DNA from: an uncultured euryarchaeote
Lineage (GTDB): Archaea; Thermoplasmatota; Poseidoniia; Poseidoniales; Poseidoniaceae
Length of the DNA: 6,075 nt
NCBI GenBank assembly: GCA_937897005.1
Contig: CALCOQ010000009.1
Span: 1 to 6,075 of the forward strand
Direction of reading: 5' to 3'
Both the position numbers and the translations under genes were made by a program. The notes below the pieces were generated by a model, which saw nothing but the letters and a program-made list of their open reading frames with translations, was not told the origin of the DNA and did not search any database. Shown here piece after piece: positions 1-5,676 of the stretch (position 1 is its first letter; each line of letters opens with the position of its first letter).

Positions 1-216
1 ATCGACCACTTCTGGAACGGGTTCTTCGGGAACTGCCTCCTCTGGAACGGGTTCTTCGGGAACTGCCTCCTCTGGAACGGGTTCTTCGGGAGCTGCCTCC
101 TCTGGAACGGGGTCTTCGGGAACTGACTCCTCCGGAGCAGATTCTTCGACAATCTCTGCATCATCGCTCACAGGCACATCCTCTTCAGGGGCCACAGATT
201 CATCTTCATCAGACAT
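1..216 (-). CDS. rps7: Probable 30S ribosomal protein S7, acidic N-terminus (partial, runs off the window)
   Basis: Seen: an ATG at 216 opens a frame that is still open at base 1, giving 72 residues. They are almost entirely Glu, Asp, Pro, Val and Ala. After about 28 irregular acidic residues (start MSDEDESVAPEEDVPVSDD) comes a decapeptide repeat of the form EAVPEEPVPE, which ends in EVVD at the window edge. The start is well supported: the site GAGGTG lies 5 nt upstream and overlaps the rps12 stop codon, and the gap to rps12 is only 9 bp. No S7 core is visible, so identity rests on context. In archaea rps7 normally follows rps12, and haloarchaeal S7 proteins carry an acidic N-terminal extension. 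If this is S7, it would bind the 3' major domain of 16S rRNA in the small-subunit head. Alternatives are EF-2 or an unrelated acidic protein. The start and frame are firm; the name is an inference. Confidence 0.62.
   Translation of the reverse strand, partial: MSDEDESVAPEEDVPVSDDAEIVEESAPEESVPEDPVPEEAAPEEPVPEEAVPEEPVPEEAVPEEPVPEVVD
11..130 (-). repeat. 30-bp tandem repeat, four units, inside the acidic reading frame
   Basis: Units lie at 11-40, 41-70, 71-100 and 101-130. The first two are identical, the third differs by one base and the fourth by two; 131-160 looks like a decayed fifth copy. The period is a multiple of three, so each unit adds ten residues (EAVPEEPVPE) without shifting frame. 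Near-identity at synonymous positions points to recent unit duplication rather than selection on the protein alone. Copy number could vary between strains. Confidence 0.93.
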
Positions 217-221
217 GTGAA

Positions 222-227
222 CACCTC
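222..227 (-). promoter_or_regulatory. Ribosome binding site of the rps7 candidate
   Basis: GAGGTG on the minus strand, 5 nt before the ATG at 216. It overlaps the TGA stop of rps12, which suggests coupled translation. The same hexamer at the same spacing precedes the TTG start of rps12. Confidence 0.75.
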
Positions 228-654
228 AGCGAACTGGTTTCTCCTTTCGTCCACGGACCATCTCATCGAGACTGACTCCATTGACCTTGATGACTTTGTA
301 ACGAACTCCGGGGATATCTCCATACGAACGGCCCATGCGGCCTCCAATACCTTCAACCATCACCTCATCGTGTTCATCGATGAAATTGATGGCTCCATCA
401 CCTGGGGCAAAAGCGGTCAACTTGTTTCCACTCTTGATCAATGATATCTTGACAGCCTTACGTATTCCCGAATTAGGTTGCTTGGCTTCGATACCCACTT
501 TCTCGATGACTATTCCACGAGCCTGAGTCGACCCACGCAGAGGGTCGTGCTTCTCTCTGGATTTGAGCATACGCTTCTTGTATCGACGGTCTGACCAGCG
601 GAACTTCTGGCGATCACTCGCCATCTTTCTACCTGCAAATAACCCTCGACCCAA
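226..654 (-). CDS. rps12: 30S ribosomal protein S12, archaeal type
   Basis: S12 lies at the decoding centre of the small subunit and supports accuracy and tRNA selection. The 142-residue product matches the usual archaeal length. It begins GRGLFAGRK, like other archaeal S12 proteins. It carries the hallmark KQPNSGIRK at about 58-66, the loop PGDGAINFIDEHDEV at 84-98, GRMGRSYGDIPGVRYKV near 105-121, and the C-terminus GRKEKPVR. I chose the TTG at 654: GAGGTG lies 5 nt upstream, and this start restores the conserved GLFAGRK block that the first ATG (621) would remove. A longer frame to a GTG at 735 encodes nothing S12-like. Within the core motif, Gly-Ile and Ala (SGIRKA) replace the more common SAIRKC, a mild variation. 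The gene leads a minus-strand pair with the rps7 candidate and is divergent from ubiD. nusA, often found upstream of rps12 in archaea, is absent here. Confidence 0.97.
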   Translation of the reverse strand: MGRGLFAGRKMASDRQKFRWSDRRYKKRMLKSREKHDPLRGSTQARGIVIEKVGIEAKQPNSGIRKAVKISLIKSGNKLTAFAPGDGAINFIDEHDEVMVEGIGGRMGRSYGDIPGVRYKVIKVNGVSLDEMVRGRKEKPVR

Positions 655-796
655 GCATACACCTCGTTTGAAGCAGGTCGCCGACTTGCCTCCCCTATTT
701 GACAATGACGGAGAGACCGACCTCCGGTGCTGCACAGAGAGACGTTTTCATACGAACTCACGCAATGTTCAATGGGAACTCGATGTTCGCCCCTGC
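655..796. promoter_or_regulatory. Divergent intergenic region between rps12 and ubiD; should hold both promoters
   Basis: This 142-bp gap separates two divergent genes, so it must hold at least one promoter in each direction. No strong archaeal TATA box stands out. Weak AT-rich candidates are CTATTTGACA at 695-704 (possibly rps12, read on the minus strand) and GTTTTCATA at 744-752 (possibly ubiD). The inverted repeat GTTC-AATGG-GAAC at 767-779 lies 17 bp before the ubiD start. No Shine-Dalgarno site precedes ubiD, which would fit a short-leader or leaderless transcript. The promoter positions are guesses. Confidence 0.4.
660..665 (-). promoter_or_regulatory. Ribosome binding site deciding the TTG start of rps12
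   Basis: GAGGTG on the minus strand, 5 nt before TTG at 654. An ATG at 659 just upstream of the TTG is in another frame and soon meets a stop. The site therefore favours the TTG. Confidence 0.75.
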
Positions 797-2059
797 ATGG
801 GCTTCAGAGACCTCTTGACCAAGGCGGTCACAGTTGCAACTCCAACCTCATGTATTCATGGTATTCTCAATGCGTCGATAGCCTCAGAAAACCAACCACT
901 GATATTTGACAACATCATTGAGGCCCCGGGTCATAGAGCAGCATTGAATCTACTGGAGCGTTCACTACTTTGCCAATCATACAACATCACTCCTTCAGAA
1001 TTAATGGATATCATGCTTGAAGCCATGTTGGAACCAGAGGAGCCACTGACTGTTGCTAACTCTCGAGCCTTGGAATGTGAAATAGAAGTGGTGCTTGAGA
1101 ATCTACCAATTCCATGGCATCATCCAGAAGATGCTGGACGCTATATGTCCGCCAGCATCATCATTGCCCAATATGAAGGAATTCGAAATGTCTCATTCCA
1201 TAGACAACTGATCATCGGGAAGGATAGGCTTGCAGCCAGACTGGTCCCCCGGCATTTGAAAACAATGCTCGAAAAGGCACGCATCAATGGAGATGAGATT
1301 CCAATAGCCATTGTCAATGCACCAGATGCATCGGTATTACTTGCTGCTGCGATGTCATTCAATCATGACCTCGATGAATTGACCGTTGCTTCAGCATTGC
1401 ACCGCCGTTTGAATGGTGAGCCTCTTTCAGTTGTTGTCCTCGATAATGGCATCATGGCTCCTGCGGATGCAGAATACATCATGCAGGCGAGGTTGACCGC
1501 AGAAGTGGCTGATGAAGGACCATATGTAGATATCACCGGCACTGTTGACGAAGTACGATCAGAGCCCGTCATCATTGTCGATTCCATCAATCATGCCAAG
1601 AACCCAGTCATGCATGTTCTGATTCCGGGATTCGCGGAGCACAGGAATATGATGGGATTACCCAGAGCTCCAGCGATCAAGGACGCTGTGAACAAAGTCA
1701 CTGAGTGTATTGATGTCTTCCTGAACGAAGGTGGTTGTGGATGGTTGTCAGCAGTGGTTGCTATCAATCCCCGTAGTGAAACAGATGCAGTAAAGGCAAT
1801 CAACGCAGCATTTTCAGGACATCCTTCCATGAAACAGGTCACCATCGTCAATTCGGACATCGATGTGACAAACCCTGTCAAGGTTGAGTGGGCGATGATG
1901 ACTAGATGGCAGCCAGATCGAGACACAGTGATATTGAGTGGGCAGAAAGGCTCATCTTTGGATCCCTCTAGAAACAAGGATGGAACGACAGCAAAGGTTG
2001 GATTTGATGCAACTCTCCCATTTGGTGCTACTGATAAGAAATATCTCAGTGTATTGTAA
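797..2059 (+). CDS. ubiD: UbiD-family prenyl-FMN-dependent decarboxylase; candidate anhydromevalonate phosphate decarboxylase
   Basis: UbiD enzymes decarboxylate unsaturated acids using prenylated FMN made by UbiX. The 420-residue product has family landmarks along its whole length: MGFRDLL at the N-terminus, HPEDAGRYMSASIIIAQ around 109-125, NVSFHRQLIIGKDRLAARLVPRHL at 131-154 (the conserved Arg and His of the cofactor/metal site), PADAEYIMQARL at 222-233, DEGPYVDITGTVDEVR at 239-254, PGFAEHRNMMGLPR at 277-290, and a C-terminal DIDVTNPVKVEWAMMTRWQPD then SSLDPS at 354-391. The start is the ATG at 797, which matches the family N-terminus; upstream in-frame codons are not UbiD-like and overlap the rps12 promoter region. 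Known: short archaeal UbiD homologues of about 420 residues include the anhydromevalonate phosphate decarboxylase of the archaeal mevalonate pathway. I infer that role here because tetraether-lipid archaea need isoprenoids. Other UbiD substrates cannot be excluded, and no AcnX-type dehydratase or UbiX gene is in the window. Confidence 0.9.
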   Translation: MGFRDLLTKAVTVATPTSCIHGILNASIASENQPLIFDNIIEAPGHRAALNLLERSLLCQSYNITPSELMDIMLEAMLEPEEPLTVANSRALECEIEVVLENLPIPWHHPEDAGRYMSASIIIAQYEGIRNVSFHRQLIIGKDRLAARLVPRHLKTMLEKARINGDEIPIAIVNAPDASVLLAAAMSFNHDLDELTVASALHRRLNGEPLSVVVLDNGIMAPADAEYIMQARLTAEVADEGPYVDITGTVDEVRSEPVIIVDSINHAKNPVMHVLIPGFAEHRNMMGLPRAPAIKDAVNKVTECIDVFLNEGGCGWLSAVVAINPRSETDAVKAINAAFSGHPSMKQVTIVNSDIDVTNPVKVEWAMMTRWQPDRDTVILSGQKGSSLDPSRNKDGTTAKVGFDATLPFGATDKKYLSVL

Positions 2060-2104
2060 TCAAGTGACCGCAATAGACTTGAGGATGGTCTTGGACAGTC
2101 AACT

Positions 2105-3091
2105 GTGGCAGAAGACAGTGCTGCAGAGTTGCAACATCCGCGGCGCAACCTTGCAAACAGATTCCGTAGTCAGGCGGAGAAATTCGTCAAACTATCTCGC
2201 AAGGATGAAGAGCGCAGTACTGAGAACCTCGCTTGGGCAGAACAGAATGCTCAGCAAGCATTGCTCCACGACTTCACAGATGAGAGGAATTGGTTGACAT
2301 TGGTACATATCAAGATGATACGGAAAGACAGTGATGGCATTCATCGCTGCTTGGAAGACCTGTTCACAGTACTAGGAAGAGATTCTGAACGCTTGTCTTC
2401 ATTGGAGGGCATGGATTTCCTCACCCATGGCCATGGATTGATGAGTGCATCATTGACTGAAGATCCATTGGAGGTTGAAGAGTGGTGGAATCATGTGTCC
2501 CAGAATGATGCTGTCTCAGAATTTGCTGAGAGATGTAGGCGACTGGATTTCAGGGACCAACGTGCGAACATCATCTTCGGCCGGAGGATGCAGAAATTGA
2601 GAGAGAACAAGTTGGTGGACCTTTTCATGGAATTGGTTCAGCACCTTCTTGCCCATCGGCCGTCCAACCATGAATTATGGTTGGAGTTGGGAAGAGTGCA
2701 TGAACAGCGCCAGGAATATGATGAGGCATGGTTATGTTACGACCACGTCCAATCATTAAGACCGACCAGTCCTGAAAGAGATAAATTGTTGAGTCGTTTG
2801 ACTTCGAGGATGGACTCTGCCGGTGACTGGACTCCGCCAGTGGAGGATATCAGGTCTCGATTCCTTAGAAGAATGGAGGAACTTGCCGCAGAGGTCTCCA
2901 AGACCAAGAGTGAAGAGGATGATGATTCTGCAGAAGAGGAAGATAATGAAGACCAAGAAATGTTGAGATTGCAGAGTCTATTGGAAGCAGGGGATGCAGA
3001 GCAGGCATTCTTCCTCGCTAGAAGACTGTTGGCTGGTGGCGAGGAATGGGCTCGCCCCTATCTCGAACAAGCAACTACATTACTCGATTGA
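2105..3091 (+). CDS. TPR-like helical-repeat protein with an acidic linker, function unknown
   Basis: I do not recognise a named family. The 328-residue product is soluble and largely helical, with no signal peptide or membrane segment. The clearest repeat is TPR-like: HELWLELGRVHEQRQEYDEAWLCYDHVQSLRP at 189-220, with weaker helical pairs at about 38-95 and 160-186. A highly acidic linker (SEEDDDSAEEEDNEDQE) spans 269-285, followed by another helical pair (LLEAGDAEQAFFLARRLLAGG) at 292-312. The start is a GTG at 2105, the first in-frame start after the ubiD stop, which is in the same frame; no convincing ribosome binding site precedes it, and a TTG at 2129 is possible. It follows ubiD by 45 bp on the same strand and may be co-transcribed. 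Its 3' end overlaps the convergent gene by 12 bp. TPR folds usually bind proteins; the partner here is unknown. Confidence 0.82.
   Translation: MAEDSAAELQHPRRNLANRFRSQAEKFVKLSRKDEERSTENLAWAEQNAQQALLHDFTDERNWLTLVHIKMIRKDSDGIHRCLEDLFTVLGRDSERLSSLEGMDFLTHGHGLMSASLTEDPLEVEEWWNHVSQNDAVSEFAERCRRLDFRDQRANIIFGRRMQKLRENKLVDLFMELVQHLLAHRPSNHELWLELGRVHEQRQEYDEAWLCYDHVQSLRPTSPERDKLLSRLTSRMDSAGDWTPPVEDIRSRFLRRMEELAAEVSKTKSEEDDDSAEEEDNEDQEMLRLQSLLEAGDAEQAFFLARRLLAGGEEWARPYLEQATTLLD
3080..3091. other. Tail-to-tail overlap of two convergent coding sequences
   Basis: The TAA stop of the minus gene (3080-3082) lies inside the plus gene, and the TGA stop of the plus gene (3089-3091) lies inside the minus gene. 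There is no intergenic room for a terminator, so each transcript must run into the other gene or end inside it. Confidence 0.9.
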
Positions 3092-4093
3092 TTGCATCAA
3101 TTCCTGCATTCGCAATTGCCATTTTCCAGCACGTTCATCATCAAGAATTGATATCATCGCAGAAACTAGAACAGGGTCTTCAATTTTCTTAACATCTACT
3201 TCCAACCATGGAAGTTCATCTATCCGATCAAGGGCCACAGCAGATAACAGCAGGCCTCGCAGATCTGGTCTTTCATCACCATCGAATTCTGATTCACTGG
3301 TGATGGTTTCATCGAATATCTCCTGCAGATCCTCAGGGAGGATGGCAGGTAATACTCCATCCTCGGCGAATGAACGCGAGGCAGGATCTGAAACCTGCTC
3401 AATCATCGGTGCGGCATCATCTGATAGATTATCGGCTGCCAATCCAAGAAACAAGGTATTCGCTTGCCACTGCAACTCTGGAAAACCGGTGTTTCTAGCA
3501 TGCAGCGTCGCATTCCATGCATTCCGAATAGCAGGAAACAACTCCCCAATACTGGCCAATATCCTTGCAGCTCCAAGTCTTGACAAGGTCAGAGTCTCAT
3601 CAGCATGACCTGCTGAGACAGATATTTCCCCATATACTTGAAGAGCCATCAATGGAGCCTCTGTTGAGAGATGGAATGATGCCTTGTTCAACAGAGAGAG
3701 GTCATGGTCCCTGCTGGCTTTGGCCATCGATCTCAGGCGAGCTTCCGCCCATGCCAGATCTTCGTCCGCACCTTCGATATCCCCATTGATGAAACGCTGT
3801 AGCCCCCTTTCCATCCGCACTCTTCCTTCTAGTTGCAGATCTCTGCTGTCACGGCTGGAAGTGATAGCCAATGCTCTATCGATCAATTCTCCAGGATCTC
3901 TTCCTTGAATACGATAGGATGTGATTTCAAGCACACATCTTTGGGACTCGGTCAACTCATCTTTCAAGATCCTGAGAATATCGGCATCACCTTCACCCAG
4001 TGCTTGTTCCGCCAGTACCAGAAATGGGTACTCATCCTCTGACAACAATTCTCCTGTTTTGAGCCCAGATATCACTTGAGATGGGGTTCGCAA
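3080..4093 (-). CDS. Helical-repeat (TPR-like) protein, function unknown, last gene of the minus operon
   Basis: The 337-residue product is not a family I can name. It has no membrane segment or signal peptide and reads as stacked alpha helices. The segment at about 84-125 (DLQLEGRVRMERGLQRFINGDIEGADEDLAWAEARLRS) has the size and small-residue spacing of a TPR pair, and 132-215 continues in the same style. A more acidic stretch around 242-275 separates a C-terminal helical part. The start is a TTG at 4093, supported by AAGGAG 8 nt upstream; it lies 4 bp after the DHH stop, so the two genes are almost certainly translated from one message. Its C-terminal codons overlap the convergent plus-strand gene. 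Placement after a DHH phosphoesterase suggests, but does not show, a shared task. It could be a scaffold or adaptor. Confidence 0.83.
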   Translation of the reverse strand: MRTPSQVISGLKTGELLSEDEYPFLVLAEQALGEGDADILRILKDELTESQRCVLEITSYRIQGRDPGELIDRALAITSSRDSRDLQLEGRVRMERGLQRFINGDIEGADEDLAWAEARLRSMAKASRDHDLSLLNKASFHLSTEAPLMALQVYGEISVSAGHADETLTLSRLGAARILASIGELFPAIRNAWNATLHARNTGFPELQWQANTLFLGLAADNLSDDAAPMIEQVSDPASRSFAEDGVLPAILPEDLQEIFDETITSESEFDGDERPDLRGLLLSAVALDRIDELPWLEVDVKKIEDPVLVSAMISILDDERAGKWQLRMQELMQSIE

Positions 4094-4097
4094 CTAA

Positions 4098-5090
4098 TCA
4101 ACTCCTTGAGATACCAGTCAACGCATGAATGAATGCAGATTCAACAGTGATGACATCGAGATTGCAACTCCAACCAGCCGCACCATCATGTCCGCCGCCT
4201 TCACCGCCATGAACATCGGCCAGATTCTCAAGAATGGAACCAAGATGAACTCCTTCCACCGTGGCCTGACGACTGGCTCGGGAAGTAAGACGGGTCATTC
4301 CATCTCTTCTGCGAACCACTATTGCAACATCGGCTCCCGCAGACATCAACACTCTACATACAACGCTCTCTTGAGTACTAGCGGTGGATTTCAATAACCA
4401 CCATCCACCGGCGTCGATTCCTTGTGAACGGCTCAACGCCTTGGCAACTGCTCCCTTGTCTGAACGGGTGAGGCTACTCTCTTCCAAGGACTCGATGAAT
4501 GTGCGATAGTCCAATTCACTGCCTCTCAACAATGCTGCTGCTGTCTCGAATGAGAAATCATCTGCGTGTCGGAATCTACCAGTATCAGTCACTAGACCTG
4601 CAAGTAACAAGGTTCGTACCTTTTCACTGAGTGCGGTGGGTCGGAATCTGTGCAGATAAGAATGAATGATCTGGGTTGTAGCGGAAACAGGCCAATTGAT
4701 AGCCAAACCATCCGCTCCGGGATCCCAGTCATTTGTGGAATGATGATCGATGATACACAGGGGGATATCTCCTGGTATTTCCACACCGGTTTGCTCTGCG
4801 GAAGCAGAATCAACAACGATGATCCCTCCCAACTTTCGTGGCCAACGCGGGGCATCAGAATCCATCATCAGGAATGGAGCATCCAACTCCTTGACCATTC
4901 TCTTGGCCAATCTACTCAAGTGTACGCCGCATGCCATGGCTTGTTCACAAGATGATGCAAGTGCAAGTGCTGAGCCAATTGTATCCATATCTCCATTGCG
5001 ATGCGCCAAGATGGCGATCGCTCCTCGTTGTGATGCAGCAGCAATCCACTCATTCAGAGCATCCAACTGCTTTTCATCGCTGGATTTCAC
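4098..5090 (-). CDS. DHH/DHHA1-family phosphoesterase
   Basis: DHH-family enzymes are metal-dependent phosphoesterases that cleave small oligonucleotides, cyclic dinucleotides, pAp or single-stranded nucleic acids. All motifs look intact in the 330-residue product: motif I HRNGDMDTIGS at 30-40 (His30, Asp34, Asp36), motif II VVDS with Asp94, the name-giving DHH at 115-117, motif IV VTDTGRFRH with Asp169, and a DHHA1-type glycine-rich GGEGGGHDGAAG at 295-306 near the C-terminus. Length and order fit the NrnA-like branch rather than full RecJ. The start is a GTG at 5090, in a GTGA overlap with the prefoldin stop, with GAGG about 7 nt upstream; this indicates translational coupling. A DHH gene near pcc1 and prefoldin beta is, to my knowledge, a recurrent euryarchaeal neighbourhood. 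The substrate cannot be read from sequence; RNA or nucleotide turnover is the reasonable guess. Confidence 0.93.
   Translation of the reverse strand: MKSSDEKQLDALNEWIAAASQRGAIAILAHRNGDMDTIGSALALASSCEQAMACGVHLSRLAKRMVKELDAPFLMMDSDAPRWPRKLGGIIVVDSASAEQTGVEIPGDIPLCIIDHHSTNDWDPGADGLAINWPVSATTQIIHSYLHRFRPTALSEKVRTLLLAGLVTDTGRFRHADDFSFETAAALLRGSELDYRTFIESLEESSLTRSDKGAVAKALSRSQGIDAGGWWLLKSTASTQESVVCRVLMSAGADVAIVVRRRDGMTRLTSRASRQATVEGVHLGSILENLADVHGGEGGGHDGAAGWSCNLDVITVESAFIHALTGISRS
4102..4107 (-). promoter_or_regulatory. Ribosome binding site deciding the TTG start at 4093
   Basis: AAGGAG on the minus strand, 8 nt before TTG at 4093 and inside the last codons of the DHH gene. Translation of the two genes is probably coupled. 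Confidence 0.7.
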
Positions 5091-5401
5091 TTGCTCCCCT
5101 CGAAGTCGCTGATCAATTCGTCATACTGCTCACGTAACTCAGTTTCACGCTCACTGAGTAGTTTCACATGTGCTTCAAGACGACTTTTACCCTCTTCAAG
5201 TTCCTCAGATAGAGAGCCTAGATCTGAAACCTTGACCAGAACTCCTCCGCTTTGCCGATAAACTGAATCGCCATCTTTCTGAGAGGTTAGAAGTTCTAGA
5301 GTCTCATCCATCTCGCGAATCTGGTTACTCATGGATCCAGCCTGTTGCACCACAAGTTGCAACTCTTGAACTATGATCTGCAATTGGTTGGCTGCATCCA
5401 T
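5087..5401 (-). CDS. pfdB: Prefoldin beta subunit
   Basis: Prefoldin is the hexameric (alpha2 beta4) chaperone that captures unfolded proteins and hands them to the archaeal thermosome. The 104-residue product has the beta-subunit plan: a first coiled-coil helix at about 5-41 (LQIIVQELQLVVQQ), a single beta hairpin at about 46-59 (SVYRQSGGVLVKV, matching the family's VYK-VG-LLVKV), and a second coiled coil at about 62-101. I chose the ATG at 5401: GGTGAG, a good archaeal ribosome binding site, lies 7 nt upstream, and the length fits the family. ATGs at 5416 and 5437 would add residues that overlap pcc1 and have no family match. The gene starts 4 bp after the pcc1 stop and overlaps the DHH start by 4 bp. 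Confident on family; the alpha subunit should be elsewhere. Confidence 0.92.
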   Translation of the reverse strand: MDAANQLQIIVQELQLVVQQAGSMSNQIREMDETLELLTSQKDGDSVYRQSGGVLVKVSDLGSLSEELEEGKSRLEAHVKLLSERETELREQYDELISDFEGSK

Positions 5402-5405
5402 GTGC

Positions 5406-5654
5406 TCACTCACCATCGCTGAGGGGCTGCTCACCATGAATACTGTCCTTGACCATCTTCAGTACCGCTTCTACTGAAACAATCGAGCGCATACGAGTAT
5501 TCCACATGGCCCTCATGTCATTTGCAGCATGCTCAAACAAGCTGAAGTGAAGAGCATCTCCATCAATGGAATGAGTAATCTCACCATACATTGAAGCAGC
5601 AAGAGCGTTGACATCACTACTGAAGATGGTGGAATTGAGTTGCCAGGAAGTCAA
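5406..5654 (-). CDS. pcc1: KEOPS complex subunit Pcc1
   Basis: Pcc1 is the small dimerising subunit of KEOPS (Kae1-Bud32-Cgi121-Pcc1), which makes t6A at position 37 of ANN-decoding tRNAs. The 82-residue product has the family pattern: an N-terminal beta strand (WQLNSTIFSS), a helix with ALAASMYGEI, a strand ALHFSLFEHAA, and the signature DMRAMWNTRMRSIVSVEAVLKMV at 46-68 (canonically D..LRA..NS.LR). The start is a TTG at 5654, set by GGAGGG 6 nt upstream; this gives a normal Pcc1 length. Upstream in-frame sequence overlaps the L37Ae gene and is not family-like. The gene lies 22 bp after rpl37ae and 4 bp before prefoldin beta, an arrangement typical of euryarchaea. Divergent in detail, so the family call rests on length, pattern and context together. 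Confidence 0.86.
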   Translation of the reverse strand: MTSWQLNSTIFSSDVNALAASMYGEITHSIDGDALHFSLFEHAANDMRAMWNTRMRSIVSVEAVLKMVKDSIHGEQPLSDGE

Positions 5655-5660
5655 GACACT

Positions 5661-5666
5661 CCCTCC
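5661..5666 (-). promoter_or_regulatory. Ribosome binding site deciding the TTG start of pcc1
   Basis: GGAGGG on the minus strand, 6 nt before TTG at 5654, in the 22-bp gap after rpl37ae. The nearby ATG at 5668 is out of frame and meets a stop within a few codons. Confidence 0.75.
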
Positions 5667-5676
5667 ATGGGGCGAC

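Noticed and set aside
11..130. The 30-bp repeats as a possible CRISPR array.
   Set aside because: The units are directly adjacent with no spacers, keep frame, and encode an acidic decapeptide.
655..735. An N-terminal extension of rps12 to a GTG at 735.
   Set aside because: The extra residues are not S12-like, whereas the TTG at 654 has a ribosome binding site and gives the standard 142-residue length.
563..796. A 78-codon upstream extension of the ubiD reading frame.
   Set aside because: The added residues do not resemble UbiD, they overlap the 5' end of rps12 on the other strand, and the ATG at 797 matches the family N-terminus.
1591..2148. A 185-codon open frame on the minus strand opposite ubiD.
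   Set aside because: It lies antisense within a well-supported UbiD gene and has no recognisable domain or coding style of its own.
1938..2297. A 119-codon plus-strand frame spanning the ubiD end and the next gene.
   Set aside because: It overlaps both genes in another frame and its translation shows no family pattern.
2994..3608. A 204-codon plus-strand frame across the convergent junction.
   Set aside because: Its translation is a low-complexity Ser/Arg/Asn-rich shadow of the minus-strand helical-repeat gene.
4750..5112. Plus-strand open frames opposite the DHH gene.
   Set aside because: All DHH catalytic motifs are intact on the minus strand; the plus-strand translations show no family features.
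5402..5437. Earlier ATG starts for prefoldin beta at 5437 or 5416.
   Set aside because: They overlap pcc1 and add residues without family match; the ATG at 5401 has GGTGAG 7 nt upstream.
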